DNA of 64,000 bases from Cognatazoarcus halotolerans (GTDB lineage Bacteria > Pseudomonadota > Gammaproteobacteria > Burkholderiales > Rhodocyclaceae): positions 1-64,000 of the forward strand of contig NZ_WUAF01000018.1 of assembly GCF_009800965.1 (NCBI RefSeq). Direction: 5' to 3'. Positions 1 through 8,710 of this stretch are shown piece by piece; within the stretch, counting starts at the first letter, position 1, and each line of letters begins with the position of its first letter. Both the position numbers and the translations under genes were made by a program. The notes under the pieces are model-generated. The model was not told the origin of the DNA. It was given only the letters and a program-made list of their open reading frames with translations, and ran no database searches.

Positions 1-1
1 T

Positions 2-97
2 GTCATTGGCGACTGGATCCAGTTTTACAACCACCAGCGGCCGCATCAGGCCCTGGATATGAAAACGCCCGCTCAGGCATTTACATTAGTGGCGTGA
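2..97 (+). pseudogene. IS3-family transposase, C-terminal tail
   Basis: The first 31 codons of the window read as the end of an integrase-core (rve/DDE) transposase. The residues WIQFYNHQRPHQAL followed by KTPAQAF are the classical IS3/IS481-type C-terminal signature, ending at TGA 95-97. The rest of the gene lies left of the window, so whether the element is intact cannot be judged. The insertion sequence should end within roughly 30 bases after the stop codon. TGGGTCAATACA at about 113-124 is a plausible terminal-repeat end, but the matching left end is not visible. It abuts a truncated HipA-like gene that it probably disrupted. Confidence 0.75.
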
Positions 98-579
98 CCT
101 GTGCAGGATTTGCTGGGTCAATACACGCACTCGAAGCGGAATTCGTCGGAGATGCGTCGGCGCCCTGGCCGCTGCTGGTGCGCCGCCTTGCCGCCGATGG
201 TCATGTACACGCCGACGCGGTTGCAGGCGCTGCGCTGCTGTGGGCATTCGGGACGCTGATCGGCAATACCGACATGCATGCGGGCAACCTGTCGTTTGTC
301 AGTCATCAGGGCCGCCCGTATCAGCTCGCGCCTGCATACGATGTTCTGCCCATGGGGTTTGCGCCGCGAGGCGGGGGCGCCATCATCGATACGCTTGCGC
401 CAGCTTCGCTGACTGCCTCGGTCGATGGTGACACCTGGCGCGAGGCACTGCGTCTGGCCGAAGAGTTCGTTGCCACGCTCGAGGCCAGCACTGGATTTTC
501 CGGCAGTTTCTCGCCCTGCCTTGGCGCGATACGCCGGCACATTGACGAGGCCGCATCCCGCATCGCCCGCCTGGCTTGA
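94..579 (+). pseudogene. HipA-family kinase, 5'-truncated C-terminal fragment
   Basis: A 161-codon frame opening at GTG 94 carries the C-terminal kinase motifs of HipA/YjjJ-type Ser/Thr kinases. GNTDMHAGNLSF (residues 57-68) is the catalytic-loop Asp/metal-binding Asn region, and LAPAYDVLPM (78-87) is the equivalent of the metal-binding Asp. Full HipA proteins are about 400-440 aa, so the N-lobe and ATP-binding part are missing. The upstream sequence is the tail of an IS3 element, so the fragment is best read as a gene cut by that insertion. The first ~10 codons are probably IS-derived. No hipB-like antitoxin gene is seen. It is unlikely to be active as a kinase. Confidence 0.7.
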
Positions 580-755
580 GTTGCCAGGCCGACACGGGGC
601 ATCGCCAGACGCGCCGTAGATTCCGGTAGCGAAGAGCAAGGCCGCCCGCCTGAGCAGGCACCGCCTGTAGCGCAAAGTGTTGCGACACAGGCGCATCAGT
701 AGCTGCTAATCTGTCCGCACAACATGTTGGATTGTCCGGCGCGGGGAGGAATATC

Positions 756-1496
756 TTGGGACGGCTTCTTTCCGGTGTGCACACCTCCTGGGCACGATGC
801 TTGCCCGTTTATCTTCTTTCTGCCGTTCTCCTCCTTGGCAGCTTGACCGCCACCGCGGCCGACAAATTTCTTGCGCCGGGTTTCACGAGCATCCCCGCCA
901 GCAGTGACCTGCTGTTGATCCCGCTGGACGTGGAACTGTTCGAGCTCGGTGCAGGAGGCGTCGCCGAACCCAAGGCCGACTGGACCGCCGCGGCGGGAAA
1001 ACACATGAACACCGCACTCGAAGCCTTCGGTGCGCGCCTCGGGCTGAAGCTCTCGCATCTCGACGAGGACGAGGCCGATTCGCATGCCGAGGCGCTGTCG
1101 CTGCATGCCGCGGTGGCGCAGTCGATCTCGCTGCACCACGGCATGGCGGGCACATGGGCGCTGCCCACCAAGGCCGGTCAGCTGGACTGGAGCTTTGGTG
1201 ATGCCTTTGCCGACCTGCAGCGCGCCACCGGCGCCGACTATGCGCTGTTCACCTGGGCACGCGACAGTTACGCCAGTGGCGGGCGCAAGGCCGCGATGGT
1301 TGCGCTGGCCTTGATCGGCGTGGGCGTGAGCGGTGGGATCCAGATCGCCTATGCGACGCTGGTCGACCTGCACACCGGGCGGGTCGTCTGGTTCAACCAG
1401 CTGGCACGTGGCACCGGTGACCTGCGTGAGGCCACGCCGGCGGCCGAAACGGTCGAAACACTGCTGCGCGGATTCCCACGGGTGGCGCCGCAGTGA
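756..1496 (+). CDS. exported protein of unknown function (protease operon)
   Basis: This is a protein of about 246 aa that I cannot assign to a family. A TTG at 756 is preferred because GGGGAGGA (743-750) sits five bases upstream; an in-frame TTG at 732 has no such site. The N-terminus has a hydrophobic stretch ending LTATAADKF, consistent with a signal peptide cleaved after ATA or TAA. The mature part is soluble-looking apart from a small-residue hydrophobic segment (ALALIGVGVSGG) near residue 190. The stop codon overlaps the GTG of the M48 protease gene (GTGA at 1493-1496), so the two are translationally coupled. A role linked to envelope proteolysis or its substrate is inference from position only. 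Confidence 0.7.
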   Translation: MGRLLSGVHTSWARCLPVYLLSAVLLLGSLTATAADKFLAPGFTSIPASSDLLLIPLDVELFELGAGGVAEPKADWTAAAGKHMNTALEAFGARLGLKLSHLDEDEADSHAEALSLHAAVAQSISLHHGMAGTWALPTKAGQLDWSFGDAFADLQRATGADYALFTWARDSYASGGRKAAMVALALIGVGVSGGIQIAYATLVDLHTGRVVWFNQLARGTGDLREATPAAETVETLLRGFPRVAPQ

Positions 1497-2653
1497 TCGA
1501 CCGTCGCGGCCTGCTATCTTTCGGCTGTGCACAATGTGCCGTGCTGGCCGGCGGCAAGGCTTTTGCCCAGGCGGCCGAGTGGCTGGCGCCGCCGCGTTTC
1601 CAGCGACCGCCGCTGGATACCGACGAAGGCGGACTGTGGGCATTCATGGACCGTGAGGAAAAGCGCCTGCGGCGCAGCCCCTTCCGTATGGGTGACAAGG
1701 CCTTGCGCGACTACCTCCAGGGCATCGCCTGCCGTCTCGGGGCAGATCATTGTCCAGATATCCGTGTCTATGCACTGCGCACCCCCTGGTTCAATGCCAG
1801 CATGGCCCCCAACGGCATGATGCAGGTGTGGTCGGGGTTGATGCTGCGGGTCGACAACGAAGCCCAGCTCGCCTCGGTGATCGGCCACGAGATCGGTCAC
1901 TACCTGCAGCGTCATGCGGTCGAGCGGCTGCGCGACGCGCATTCGCGCTCGGCCTTCGGCATGGTGCTCAACATCGCACTCGGCGGCGTCGGCGCACTCG
2001 CCCAGCTCGCCCTGCTGGCCGGTCAGTTCGGCTTTACCCGCGACCAGGAGCGCGAAGCCGACCGGATTGGCGTGATCCTCATGAGCAAGGCCGGCTACGA
2101 TCCGCACGAGGCGGCGCGGGTGTGGGCCAATCTGCGTGCCGAGGCCATGGCCTCGGGCGAAGACCCGGCTAAGCGCAGCGTGCTCTTTGCGACTCACCCC
2201 GATTCCGGCGAACGCGAGAAAACCCTCGCCGAACTGGCCAGCGGACGTACCGGCGAGACCGGGCTCGAAGCCTGGCGGACACGGATCGATCCGCATCTGC
2301 TGATGCTGCTCGAGGACGAGCTTCACCGCGGCCAGTTCGCCGAAACGCTGGTCCTGCTGGAGCGGCTGATCGGCCGCGACGGCGAGAACGGGCGCCTGCT
2401 GTTCGCGCGTGGCGAGGCCTATCGGCTGCGTGCCGGCGAGGGTGACGTCGGGCAAGCCATCGCCAATCTGGAGAAGGCTGCGACCCTCGCCGACGCCCCC
2501 GCGGTGGTCCATCGGTCGCTCGGCCTCGCACTGCAGGGCGAAGGCGCGGGAGAACGTGCCGTCCAGGCCTATCGCCGCTACATCGAACTCTCGCCCGAGG
2601 GGCCGGACGTCGAAATGATCAAGACATACATACAGGGATTGCAGCGTTCATGA
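1493..2653 (+). CDS. M48-family zinc metalloprotease with C-terminal TPR-like region
   Basis: The 386-aa protein carries the gluzincin motif HEIGH (132-136) within VIGHEIGHYLQRH, and a downstream EREADRIG in which Glu188 is the likely third zinc ligand. Both are the hallmarks of M48 peptidases related to BepA/LoiP. Residues ~1-27 look like an export signal (CAQCAVLAGGKAFAQA), so the enzyme is probably periplasmic. After the protease domain the sequence becomes helical and repeat-like (about 265-380: LLFARGEAYRL, VHRSLGLALQGEG, AYRRYIELSP), matching the TPR tails of periplasmic M48 proteins that recognise misfolded outer-membrane proteins. The GTG start overlaps the preceding stop, and its own stop overlaps the next ATG, so it is the middle gene of a three-gene operon. 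Confidence 0.9.
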   Translation: MIDRRGLLSFGCAQCAVLAGGKAFAQAAEWLAPPRFQRPPLDTDEGGLWAFMDREEKRLRRSPFRMGDKALRDYLQGIACRLGADHCPDIRVYALRTPWFNASMAPNGMMQVWSGLMLRVDNEAQLASVIGHEIGHYLQRHAVERLRDAHSRSAFGMVLNIALGGVGALAQLALLAGQFGFTRDQEREADRIGVILMSKAGYDPHEAARVWANLRAEAMASGEDPAKRSVLFATHPDSGEREKTLAELASGRTGETGLEAWRTRIDPHLLMLLEDELHRGQFAETLVLLERLIGRDGENGRLLFARGEAYRLRAGEGDVGQAIANLEKAATLADAPAVVHRSLGLALQGEGAGERAVQAYRRYIELSPEGPDVEMIKTYIQGLQRS

Positions 2654-3219
2654 AGATCCATCGCCTCGTGCTTGCCGCCTGTGCCTCGATCCTCGCCGCG
2701 TGCTCGAACGTGGCGGTCGTCGAACATGGTGACGCGCTGGTTTCCGACCGTCTTTCGGTGCAGATCGACCAGCCTTGGAACCGTTTCGAGAACAGTGCGG
2801 CCGGCCCCATCCCGACCTGGACGCGGGAGGGCTTCACGGTCGATGCGCTGCAATTCTTCGTTGCGGTGAAAGACGGCAAGCCGATCGCCCCCGCACGGGA
2901 CAAGGCCAAGCCGATGATCTTTCGCGACGGCATGCAGGCCCACGAGATCGTGAGCCTGTTCGAAAACTTCTACACCCAGGACGGTTCCACCTTCAGACTC
3001 GACCGCCTGGCCCCCGATTCCTTCCTCGACGGGGACGGTTTCCGCTTCGAATTCACGCGCCTTCGCAAGCGCGACGACGTGCGTCTGTCGGGCGTCGGCT
3101 GGGCTGCGGTGAGCGGCGGCGAACTCACCGCAATCGTGTTCACCGCGCCACGAATCCACTTCTTCGGTGCGGAGATCGGCGAAGTCGAGCGTCTCGCAGG
3201 CTCGGCACGCCTCAGATAG
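2650..3219 (+). CDS. putative lipoprotein (protease operon)
   Basis: The 189-aa product begins with a lipoprotein signal peptide whose lipobox LAAC places the acylated Cys at residue 18. Ser follows at +2, so by the Lol rule it would go to the outer membrane. The remainder is a mixed alpha/beta domain without a family I recognise. The ATG overlaps the M48 protease stop (ATGA), so the protein is made with the protease. A bidirectional hairpin terminator follows 25 bp downstream. Co-translation suggests an envelope partner of the protease; this is inference. Confidence 0.8.
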   Translation: MKIHRLVLAACASILAACSNVAVVEHGDALVSDRLSVQIDQPWNRFENSAAGPIPTWTREGFTVDALQFFVAVKDGKPIAPARDKAKPMIFRDGMQAHEIVSLFENFYTQDGSTFRLDRLAPDSFLDGDGFRFEFTRLRKRDDVRLSGVGWAAVSGGELTAIVFTAPRIHFFGAEIGEVERLAGSARLR

Positions 3220-3243
3220 CGGCGCGGGGCGCACCAATGCAAA

Positions 3244-3266
3244 GCGGGCCGGCATTGCCGACCCGC
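3244..3266. terminator. bidirectional hairpin terminator
   Basis: GCGGGCCGGCA-TT-GCCGACCCGC folds as a nine-pair GC stem with one C/A mismatch and a three-base loop. AAA precedes it on the + strand, so it becomes a TTT tail on the - strand. It lies between the end of the protease operon (+) and the end of the small lipoprotein gene (-), where a shared terminator is expected. Confidence 0.5.
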
Positions 3267-3298
3267 GCGTGAATGGATGAATCCGACTGCGACTACTA

Positions 3299-3430
3299 CT
3301 AGGTAGAAGGCTTGCTCGGCGTACTCATGCCGCCACGATCATCCTTGGCCTTGTCCCCCGAACAAGCCAGGGCGTTAACACTGGCAATCGAAAGCAGGGC
3401 GGCAAGCAGAGCCGATATGAAACGTGTCAT
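3299..3430 (-). CDS. 43-aa small lipoprotein
   Basis: A short gene on the complementary strand: ATG at 3428-3430, stop TAG at 3299-3301. AGGAG sits five bases upstream of the start. The peptide has a basic start (MTRF), a hydrophobic core rich in Ala/Leu, and a lipobox ALAC placing the modified Cys at residue 24. A short hydrophilic tail of about 19 residues rich in Lys, Asp, Ser and Pro follows. Such mini-lipoproteins resemble entericidin or LptM-like peptides in architecture only; no homology is claimed. It ends against the bidirectional terminator at 3244-3266. Confidence 0.65.
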   Translation of the reverse strand: MTRFISALLAALLSIASVNALACSGDKAKDDRGGMSTPSKPST

Positions 3431-3532
3431 CCATGCTCCTGTGCGTTATTCGGAGATTCCACTCTAGGCGTAGTCCGGGACTTCTTCAAGGAAAGAATTT
3501 GCCAAAAATCGTGTCGGAAAAATGGCGACACG

Positions 3533-4435
3533 TCAGCCTTGTCCAAGGGCCACCTGCGTTGCCCTGCCGGGTGCCTGCGGCAAGTGCTGCGGCGATGTCG
3601 GCGGATCGCTGAAGCGATGGCTGCGGGCAGGGCCGACGGCCGGTGAAGAGGCGATGGTCGACGGGATGCCGGCGAAACCGCTGCGCACGAGCCACTCGAA
3701 AACCGAGTCAACGGTGACGGTATCGATCTGACCACTCATGCGCCGCGCGAAAGGCTGGTCGTCGAAGGCGATGTGGGCGGTGGCGATGCGCGCGCCGAGG
3801 CGCTTGATAGCCGGGATGTGCAGGGTCGTCGGGCGGTAGTCGTGCAGCCTGAGCCAGGCCTGGGCATGCTCGCGGTCATCTGCGCCGGGTTCTAGCAGCA
3901 TCGCCATGGTCTCGATGGCCCACTGGTTGCTCTGCTGGTAGTGGGTGCTCCAGGGGTAGGCGAGCATGTTGTAGTGCTGCTCGTGCATGCGGGAGATGCG
4001 CGTGTTGTCGGCGAGCGCCGGGACCATCGCCGCCTGCACCTGCGGCGCGAGGACCGCCAGGCCGGCCTGGTAGCGGAACAGCCCGTCGCTGAAGAACTCG
4101 GCGAGGCCCTGGCGGTACAGGTCGCCGCGGTCGCTGCCGCACTGGTTGAGCTTGTGCACCACCCGCCAGGCCCCGCGGCCGCCGAGTGCGGCGGGGTCGC
4201 GGTAGGCGATGCCAAGGTGGGAGTAGCGCAACCGGTATTCATCCAGGTCCTGTCCGGCGCGGGCCAGGATGACCACTCGGGCGCCGCTGCGATCGAGCGC
4301 CTGCGCGGTGGCCGCGGCAAGTTCCAGGCTTTGGCGCAGTTCGGCCGCGCCGGGCTTGCGCGCCTCGCAGTTCTGGCCGGCGTGGCCGGGCAGCGGCATC
4401 AGCAGCACGGCGGCAAGCAGCAGGGCGGTTCTCAT
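3533..4435 (-). CDS. DUF2145 family exported protein
   Basis: The 300-aa protein has a cleavable signal peptide (MRTALLLAAVLLMPLPGHA) and matches the DUF2145 family in pattern: SHLGIAYRD near residues 72-80, a GDLYRQGLAEFF segment, and YNMLAYPWSTHYQQSNQW around 155-172. Family members are predicted periplasmic proteins of unknown activity. The His/Tyr/Asn-rich centre resembles a papain-like or NlpC-like fold, but this is not established. It is the last gene of a three-gene operon on this strand, its start overlapping the stop of the preceding gene by four bases. The C-terminal ~35 residues are low-complexity and Pro-rich. Confidence 0.8.
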   Translation of the reverse strand: MRTALLLAAVLLMPLPGHAGQNCEARKPGAAELRQSLELAAATAQALDRSGARVVILARAGQDLDEYRLRYSHLGIAYRDPAALGGRGAWRVVHKLNQCGSDRGDLYRQGLAEFFSDGLFRYQAGLAVLAPQVQAAMVPALADNTRISRMHEQHYNMLAYPWSTHYQQSNQWAIETMAMLLEPGADDREHAQAWLRLHDYRPTTLHIPAIKRLGARIATAHIAFDDQPFARRMSGQIDTVTVDSVFEWLVRSGFAGIPSTIASSPAVGPARSHRFSDPPTSPQHLPQAPGRATQVALGQG

Positions 4436-4866
4436 CGCGTGATCCTCTCGTCGTAGAGCAGCGCTTCACCGAGCGCATTGGGAATCAGGCACAGCGCCTC
4501 CCCCGCGGCCGAGAGCAGCCAGCCGGCGGCCAGCACGGTGACGCTGACCACCGTGCCGGCGGCCACCGCCGAGGCGCCGATCGCGCCGGCGCTGAACTCG
4601 ATGACCGCGCTGGCGCCGTCGGAGGCGCGTTCCAGTACCCACACGGTGCCGCGGGCGGAGGCCTCGACCGCAGTCACGGTGAGCACCGCGCCGGCCGAGA
4701 GGATCATCACCGGCGCGGCGAGCGAGGCAGCGATTGGCAGGCTGAGCGACAGGCTGGAGGCCGCGCTGGCTTCGGAGGCGCCACCGTGGGCGTGCGCACC
4801 GACGATAAAGGCGAGCGGGGAGAGGGCCAGCAGCCTGAGGCTCTGGCGGCGGGTAAGCATGGTCAT
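4432..4866 (-). CDS. small exported Ala/Ser-rich protein in DUF2145 operon
   Basis: A 144-aa protein with an N-terminal RRQSLRLLALSPLAFIVGAHA segment that could be a Sec signal or a weak twin-arginine signal. The rest is dominated by Ala, Ser, Val and Gly with two long hydrophobic stretches (about 45-70 and 85-120), suggesting membrane insertion or a beta-rich envelope protein. No family is recognised. The ATG is coupled to the preceding YiaA/B-like gene by a four-base overlap, and its stop overlaps the DUF2145 start. Confidence 0.7.
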   Translation of the reverse strand: MTMLTRRQSLRLLALSPLAFIVGAHAHGGASEASAASSLSLSLPIAASLAAPVMILSAGAVLTVTAVEASARGTVWVLERASDGASAVIEFSAGAIGASAVAAGTVVSVTVLAAGWLLSAAGEALCLIPNALGEALLYDERITR

Positions 4867-5342
4867 GATTGATGTCCTTTCGGGGTGGCGGCGGAAATGG
4901 CTTCGTCGGTGCGGTGAATGCCCTTGTCCAGCGCGGCCTCGGCACGGTCAGCCTCGTAGGCGTCGCGCAGGGTCTTGGCGAGCGTGAAGGCGCTGGAGAT
5001 CAGGTACAGCCAGCTCACCGCGAGGCAGGCCTTCCAGTTGGGACCGATCTGCATCCGCCACAGCCCCCAGCCGGTGAGCGCCATCGCCAGCAGGAAGCCG
5101 CCCCACACCACCAGGCGCCACAGCGGCGTGTCGGCCGGTGCGTCCTGGTTGTCGCGGATGAACTTGGACAGGGCGAACGCCGAAGACAGGCAGAACACAT
5201 AGCCCATCACCATGAAGGCGCGGTCGAGATCGCTACCGGGCAACCAGGCGAGCCCACCAGCGCACACGCTCAGCGCCAGGCCGAACGATATCCAGACCTG
5301 CATGCGCCAGGCACGGGTGTCACGTCGAATCAGCTGTTCCAT
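4863..5342 (-). CDS. YiaA/YiaB two-helix-domain inner membrane protein
   Basis: The 159-aa protein contains two copies of the YiaAB two-helix domain. The first is around residues 10-55 (WRMQVWISFGLALSVCAGG followed by AFMVMGYVFCLSSAFALSKF). The second is around 70-125 (a WRLVVWGGFLLAMALTGWG half and a WLYLISSAFTLAKTLRD half). Four transmembrane helices are predicted. The start at 5342 is chosen over the longer frame to 5393 because GGAG lies seven to eight bases upstream and the family begins near this Met. It heads the operon with the two exported proteins. Function is unknown. Confidence 0.8.
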   Translation of the reverse strand: MEQLIRRDTRAWRMQVWISFGLALSVCAGGLAWLPGSDLDRAFMVMGYVFCLSSAFALSKFIRDNQDAPADTPLWRLVVWGGFLLAMALTGWGLWRMQIGPNWKACLAVSWLYLISSAFTLAKTLRDAYEADRAEAALDKGIHRTDEAISAATPKGHQS

Positions 5343-5528
5343 GGATTTCTCCGGGTGGTTGAAGACGGCCTCATCTTCATCACCCGGCCGCATCGGTACA
5401 AGCTAACGCTGCGATGTCTTTATTGATTAAACTTTGCGTATCGTCTGCCGATACTTTTCGTGGTTTGCTCGCCAGCGCCGCCCGGCGGCTTTAGGCTGGC
5501 ACCACTTTCACTGGCGGATGCACACGAC

Positions 5529-6296
5529 ATGAGCACCACTTCCGATCTCGTCGGCGCCCTCAAGGCCGAGCTCAAGAGCGCCGGCATCACCTACGCGACG
5601 CTTGCCGAACGCCTCGGCATGGCCGAATCCAGCGTCAAGCGCATGTTCTCGGCGAGCGGCGACATGCCGCTGTCGCGGGTGGACGAAATCTGCCGCGCGC
5701 TCAACATGGATTTCGCCGATCTCGCCCGCCGCGTGGCCGACACCCAGCCGCTGCTGCTGGAGCTCACCCTGGAGCAGGAAAAGGCGGTGATGGCCGACCG
5801 CAAGCTGCTGCTCGTGGCGATCTGCTGCATGAGCCAGTGGAGCTTCGCGCAGATCGTCTCCACCTACGCGATCAGCGAGGCCGAATGCGTGCAGCAGCTC
5901 ACCCGCCTCGACCGCCTCGGCATCATCGACCTGCGCCCGCTCAACCGCTATCACCTGCGCGTGGCAAAGGGCTTTCGCTGGCGGCCGCAGGGTCCGGTAA
6001 TGGAATACTTCCGCGACGAGGTGCTGGACGATTACTTCGCCGGCGGTTTCGACGGCGAGGCCGAGATGCTGATGGTGGTGCACGGCCAGATCGGTCGCGG
6101 CCTGGCCAATTCCTTCCGCGAGCGGCTCGCCCGCATCGGCCAGGATTTCGCCAACCAGCACATCGCCGACCAGAAACTGCCCGCCGCCGAGCGCCGCCCC
6201 TACACCCTGGTGATCGGCATGCGCTCCTGGCTGATGGCGGCCTTCCGCGACATGATGCGGCCCGAGTCGCGCTGGCCGGAAAGCCCGTCGCGCTGA
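5529..6296 (+). CDS. Cro/CI-type HTH transcriptional regulator
   Basis: The 255-aa protein starts with a helix-turn-helix of the XRE type (about residues 5-62: YATLAERLGMAESSVKRMF followed by RVDEICRALNMDFADL). The larger C-terminal region (~70-255) matches no domain I know and may bind an effector or oligomerise. ATG 5529 is chosen because the upstream extension to 5460 codes a low-quality Pro/Ala-rich stretch. It lies 48 bp upstream of the Aas-like gene in the same orientation, so it probably regulates, and may be co-transcribed with, the phospholipid-remodelling genes. Confidence 0.85.
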   Translation: MSTTSDLVGALKAELKSAGITYATLAERLGMAESSVKRMFSASGDMPLSRVDEICRALNMDFADLARRVADTQPLLLELTLEQEKAVMADRKLLLVAICCMSQWSFAQIVSTYAISEAECVQQLTRLDRLGIIDLRPLNRYHLRVAKGFRWRPQGPVMEYFRDEVLDDYFAGGFDGEAEMLMVVHGQIGRGLANSFRERLARIGQDFANQHIADQKLPAAERRPYTLVIGMRSWLMAAFRDMMRPESRWPESPSR

Positions 6297-6344
6297 AGCA
6301 CCAGCCCCGCAAACTCATTTCCGAAACGTCGAGAACCCAAGACC

Positions 6345-8486
6345 ATGTTCCGCTCACTCGCCAAGGCCGTGCTGCGCACCCTCACCCGCGTGCTGTTCCG
6401 CATCGACGTGGAAGGCACGCTGCCGCCGCAGCCCGAACGGCTGCTCGTCATCGCCAACCACGAATCCTTTCTCGACGGCCTGCTGCTCGGCCTCTACCTG
6501 CCGATGAACCCGGTGTTCGTGGTGCACACCACGGTGGCGAAGAGCCGCTGGTTCCGACTGATCCTCTCGCTGGTCGATTACCTCGCGGTGGACCCGACCA
6601 GCCCGATGGCGATGAAGAAGGTGGTGCGCCTGCTCGAATCGGGCCGCCCGGTGGTGATCTTCCCGGAGGGCCGCATCACCACCACCGGCAGCCTCATGAA
6701 GACCTACGACGGCCCCGCCTTCGTGGCCGCGCGCACCGGCGCCAGCATCCTGCCGATCCGCCTCGAGGGCGCCGCCCGCACCTGGTTCTCGCGTGTTTCG
6801 GGCAAGGCGCCGAAGCGCCTGTTCCCCAAGATCCGCCTGGCCATCCAGCCGCTCACCCGCATCGCCATGCCCGAGGCGCCGACCGCACGCGAACGCCGCC
6901 GCAAGGCGGGCGAGGCGATGCGCCGGGTGATGCAGGAGATGGTCTTCGCCAGCCGGCCGCGCCAGACCCTGTTCGAGGCCTTGCTCGACACCGCGGCGAT
7001 CCACGGCCGTGGCCGGCGGCTGGTCGAGGACCTCAAGCAGGAAGAGTATTCCTATGGCGACCTGCTCAAGATGTCCCTGGCCCTCGGCCGCCTGGTGGCG
7101 CGCGAGACCGCGCAGGGCGAGAACGTCGGCATCCTGCTGCCCAACCTCGCGCCGACGCTGGCGCTGGTGGTGGGCCTGCCGGCCTTCGGCCGCACGCCGG
7201 CGATGCTCAACTACACCGCCGGCGTGGACGGCATGCAGGCCGCCTGCACCGCCGCCGAGGTGGTCACCGTACTCACTTCCCGGGCCTTCGTCGAGCAGGC
7301 CAGGCTTGGCGACAAGCTGGCCAGCCTGCAGGGCATTCGGCTGATCTACCTAGAGGACCTGCGCGCCGCGATGACGCTCTCGGACAAGCTGTGGCTGATG
7401 CTGTGGGCGATGCCTTTTCCCTACGCCGCGACCCGCATCGGCAGCGCGGAGGACCCCGCCGTGGTGCTGTTCACCTCGGGCTCCGAGGGCAAGCCCAAGG
7501 GCGTGGTGCTGTCGCACCGTGCGCTGCTCGCCAACATCGCCCAGATCCGCGCGGTGGTGGATTTCTCGGTCGATGACAAGATCCTCAACGCGCTGCCGCT
7601 GTTCCACTCCTTCGGCCTCACCGCGGGCGGCCTGCTGCCGCTCTTCTCGGGCGCCAACGTGTTCCTCTATCCCAGCCCGCTGCACTATCGCGTGATCCCC
7701 GAACTGGCCTACGATCGCGGCTGCAGCGTGCTGCTGGGCACCTCGACCTTCCTCGCCAACTACGCAAAGCATGCCCATCCCTACGATTTCTACCGGCTGC
7801 GCTACGTGATCGCCGGTGCCGAGAAGCTCGCCGAGCCGGTGCGCGAACTGTGGTTCGAGAAGTTCGGCATCCGCATCTTCGAAGGCTACGGCGCCACCGA
7901 AACCGCGCCGGTGATGGCGGTCAATACCCCGATGGCCTTTCGTCGCGGCACCGTCGGCCAGTTCCTGCCGGGCGTGCAGGCCAGGCTCGAACCGGTGCCG
8001 GGCATCGCGCGCGGCGGCATGCTGCACGTGAGCGGCCCCAACCTCATGAGCGGCTATCTGCGCTTCGATCGCCCCGGCGTGCTGCAGCCCCCGGCATCGA
8101 GCGCTGGCACGGGCTGGTACGAGACCGGCGACGTGGTCGAGGTCGATGATGACGGCTTCGTGCGGATCGTCGGACGGGTCAAGCGCTTCGCCAAGATCGC
8201 CGGCGAGATGGTCAGTCTCGAGGTCGTCGAAAAGATCGCCGCCGCCGCGGCTCCCGCCGCCCAGCACGCCGCATCGACCCAGACCGACGCCGCCAAGGGC
8301 GAGGCGCTGGTGCTCTTCTCGACCGACCCGGCGCTGGCCCGCGAGGCCCTGGTGAGCGCCGCCCGCGTCCAGGGCGCGAGCGAACTCGCGGTGCCGCGCA
8401 AGATCGTCACGGTCGACGCGCTGCCGCTGCTCGGCACCGGCAAGATCGACTACGTGACCCTGAAGCAATGGGCGGAGGCAGCCTGA
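6345..8486 (+). CDS. aas: Aas-like acyltransferase / acyl-ACP (acyl-CoA) synthetase fusion
   Basis: The 713-aa protein combines two enzymes. The N-terminal PlsC-type acyltransferase has the HX4D motif in NHESFLDG (His39, Asp44) and FPEGR at 106-110. The C-terminal part is an ANL-superfamily AMP-forming synthetase with the P-loop-like FTSGSEGKPKG (about 376-386), EGYGATETAPV (~512) and a terminal GTGKIDY. E. coli Aas (719 aa) has the same order and re-acylates lysophosphatidylethanolamine at the membrane after activating a fatty acid on bound ACP. Here the natural partner, an LplT-like flippase, is encoded 1.4 kb downstream, separated by repeat-rich DNA. A role in lysophospholipid repair or acyl-chain remodelling is well supported by family knowledge; exact substrates are not. 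Confidence 0.9.
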   Translation: MFRSLAKAVLRTLTRVLFRIDVEGTLPPQPERLLVIANHESFLDGLLLGLYLPMNPVFVVHTTVAKSRWFRLILSLVDYLAVDPTSPMAMKKVVRLLESGRPVVIFPEGRITTTGSLMKTYDGPAFVAARTGASILPIRLEGAARTWFSRVSGKAPKRLFPKIRLAIQPLTRIAMPEAPTARERRRKAGEAMRRVMQEMVFASRPRQTLFEALLDTAAIHGRGRRLVEDLKQEEYSYGDLLKMSLALGRLVARETAQGENVGILLPNLAPTLALVVGLPAFGRTPAMLNYTAGVDGMQAACTAAEVVTVLTSRAFVEQARLGDKLASLQGIRLIYLEDLRAAMTLSDKLWLMLWAMPFPYAATRIGSAEDPAVVLFTSGSEGKPKGVVLSHRALLANIAQIRAVVDFSVDDKILNALPLFHSFGLTAGGLLPLFSGANVFLYPSPLHYRVIPELAYDRGCSVLLGTSTFLANYAKHAHPYDFYRLRYVIAGAEKLAEPVRELWFEKFGIRIFEGYGATETAPVMAVNTPMAFRRGTVGQFLPGVQARLEPVPGIARGGMLHVSGPNLMSGYLRFDRPGVLQPPASSAGTGWYETGDVVEVDDDGFVRIVGRVKRFAKIAGEMVSLEVVEKIAAAAAPAAQHAASTQTDAAKGEALVLFSTDPALAREALVSAARVQGASELAVPRKIVTVDALPLLGTGKIDYVTLKQWAEAA

Positions 8487-8520
8487 TGGCCGGGGCGGCT
8501 TGCGGACGAGGGGACAGGGC

Positions 8521-8685
8521 ATGAAGCAAGCCTGTGTCCATCCTCTTGCCAGTCGTCGCAACGGCACGCTCTGCGTGGGGGGCACCTCGAACCTCGTGCA
8601 GCGCGTGTGGCAGCACCGGGACGATCGAGTTGATCGAGGAGAACAATCCGGGCTGGTGAGTCCTGTACGGGGAGATCGTCGGATA
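8521..8685 (+). pseudogene. GIY-YIG nuclease gene, decayed copy 1
   Basis: This copy matches the intact gene at 9245-9535 base for base over most of its first ~100 nt and again over its last ~60 nt, but about 135 nt of the middle are deleted. The reading frame breaks after the deletion. Both catalytic tyrosines are already lost before the break: the VYLL segment reads VHPL and the YVG segment reads CVG. It begins 34 bp after the aas stop and runs straight into the palindrome at 8711. Confidence 0.75.
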
Positions 8686-8710
8686 AGTGCCGTGTCTACC
8701 GCGGGTGTGG

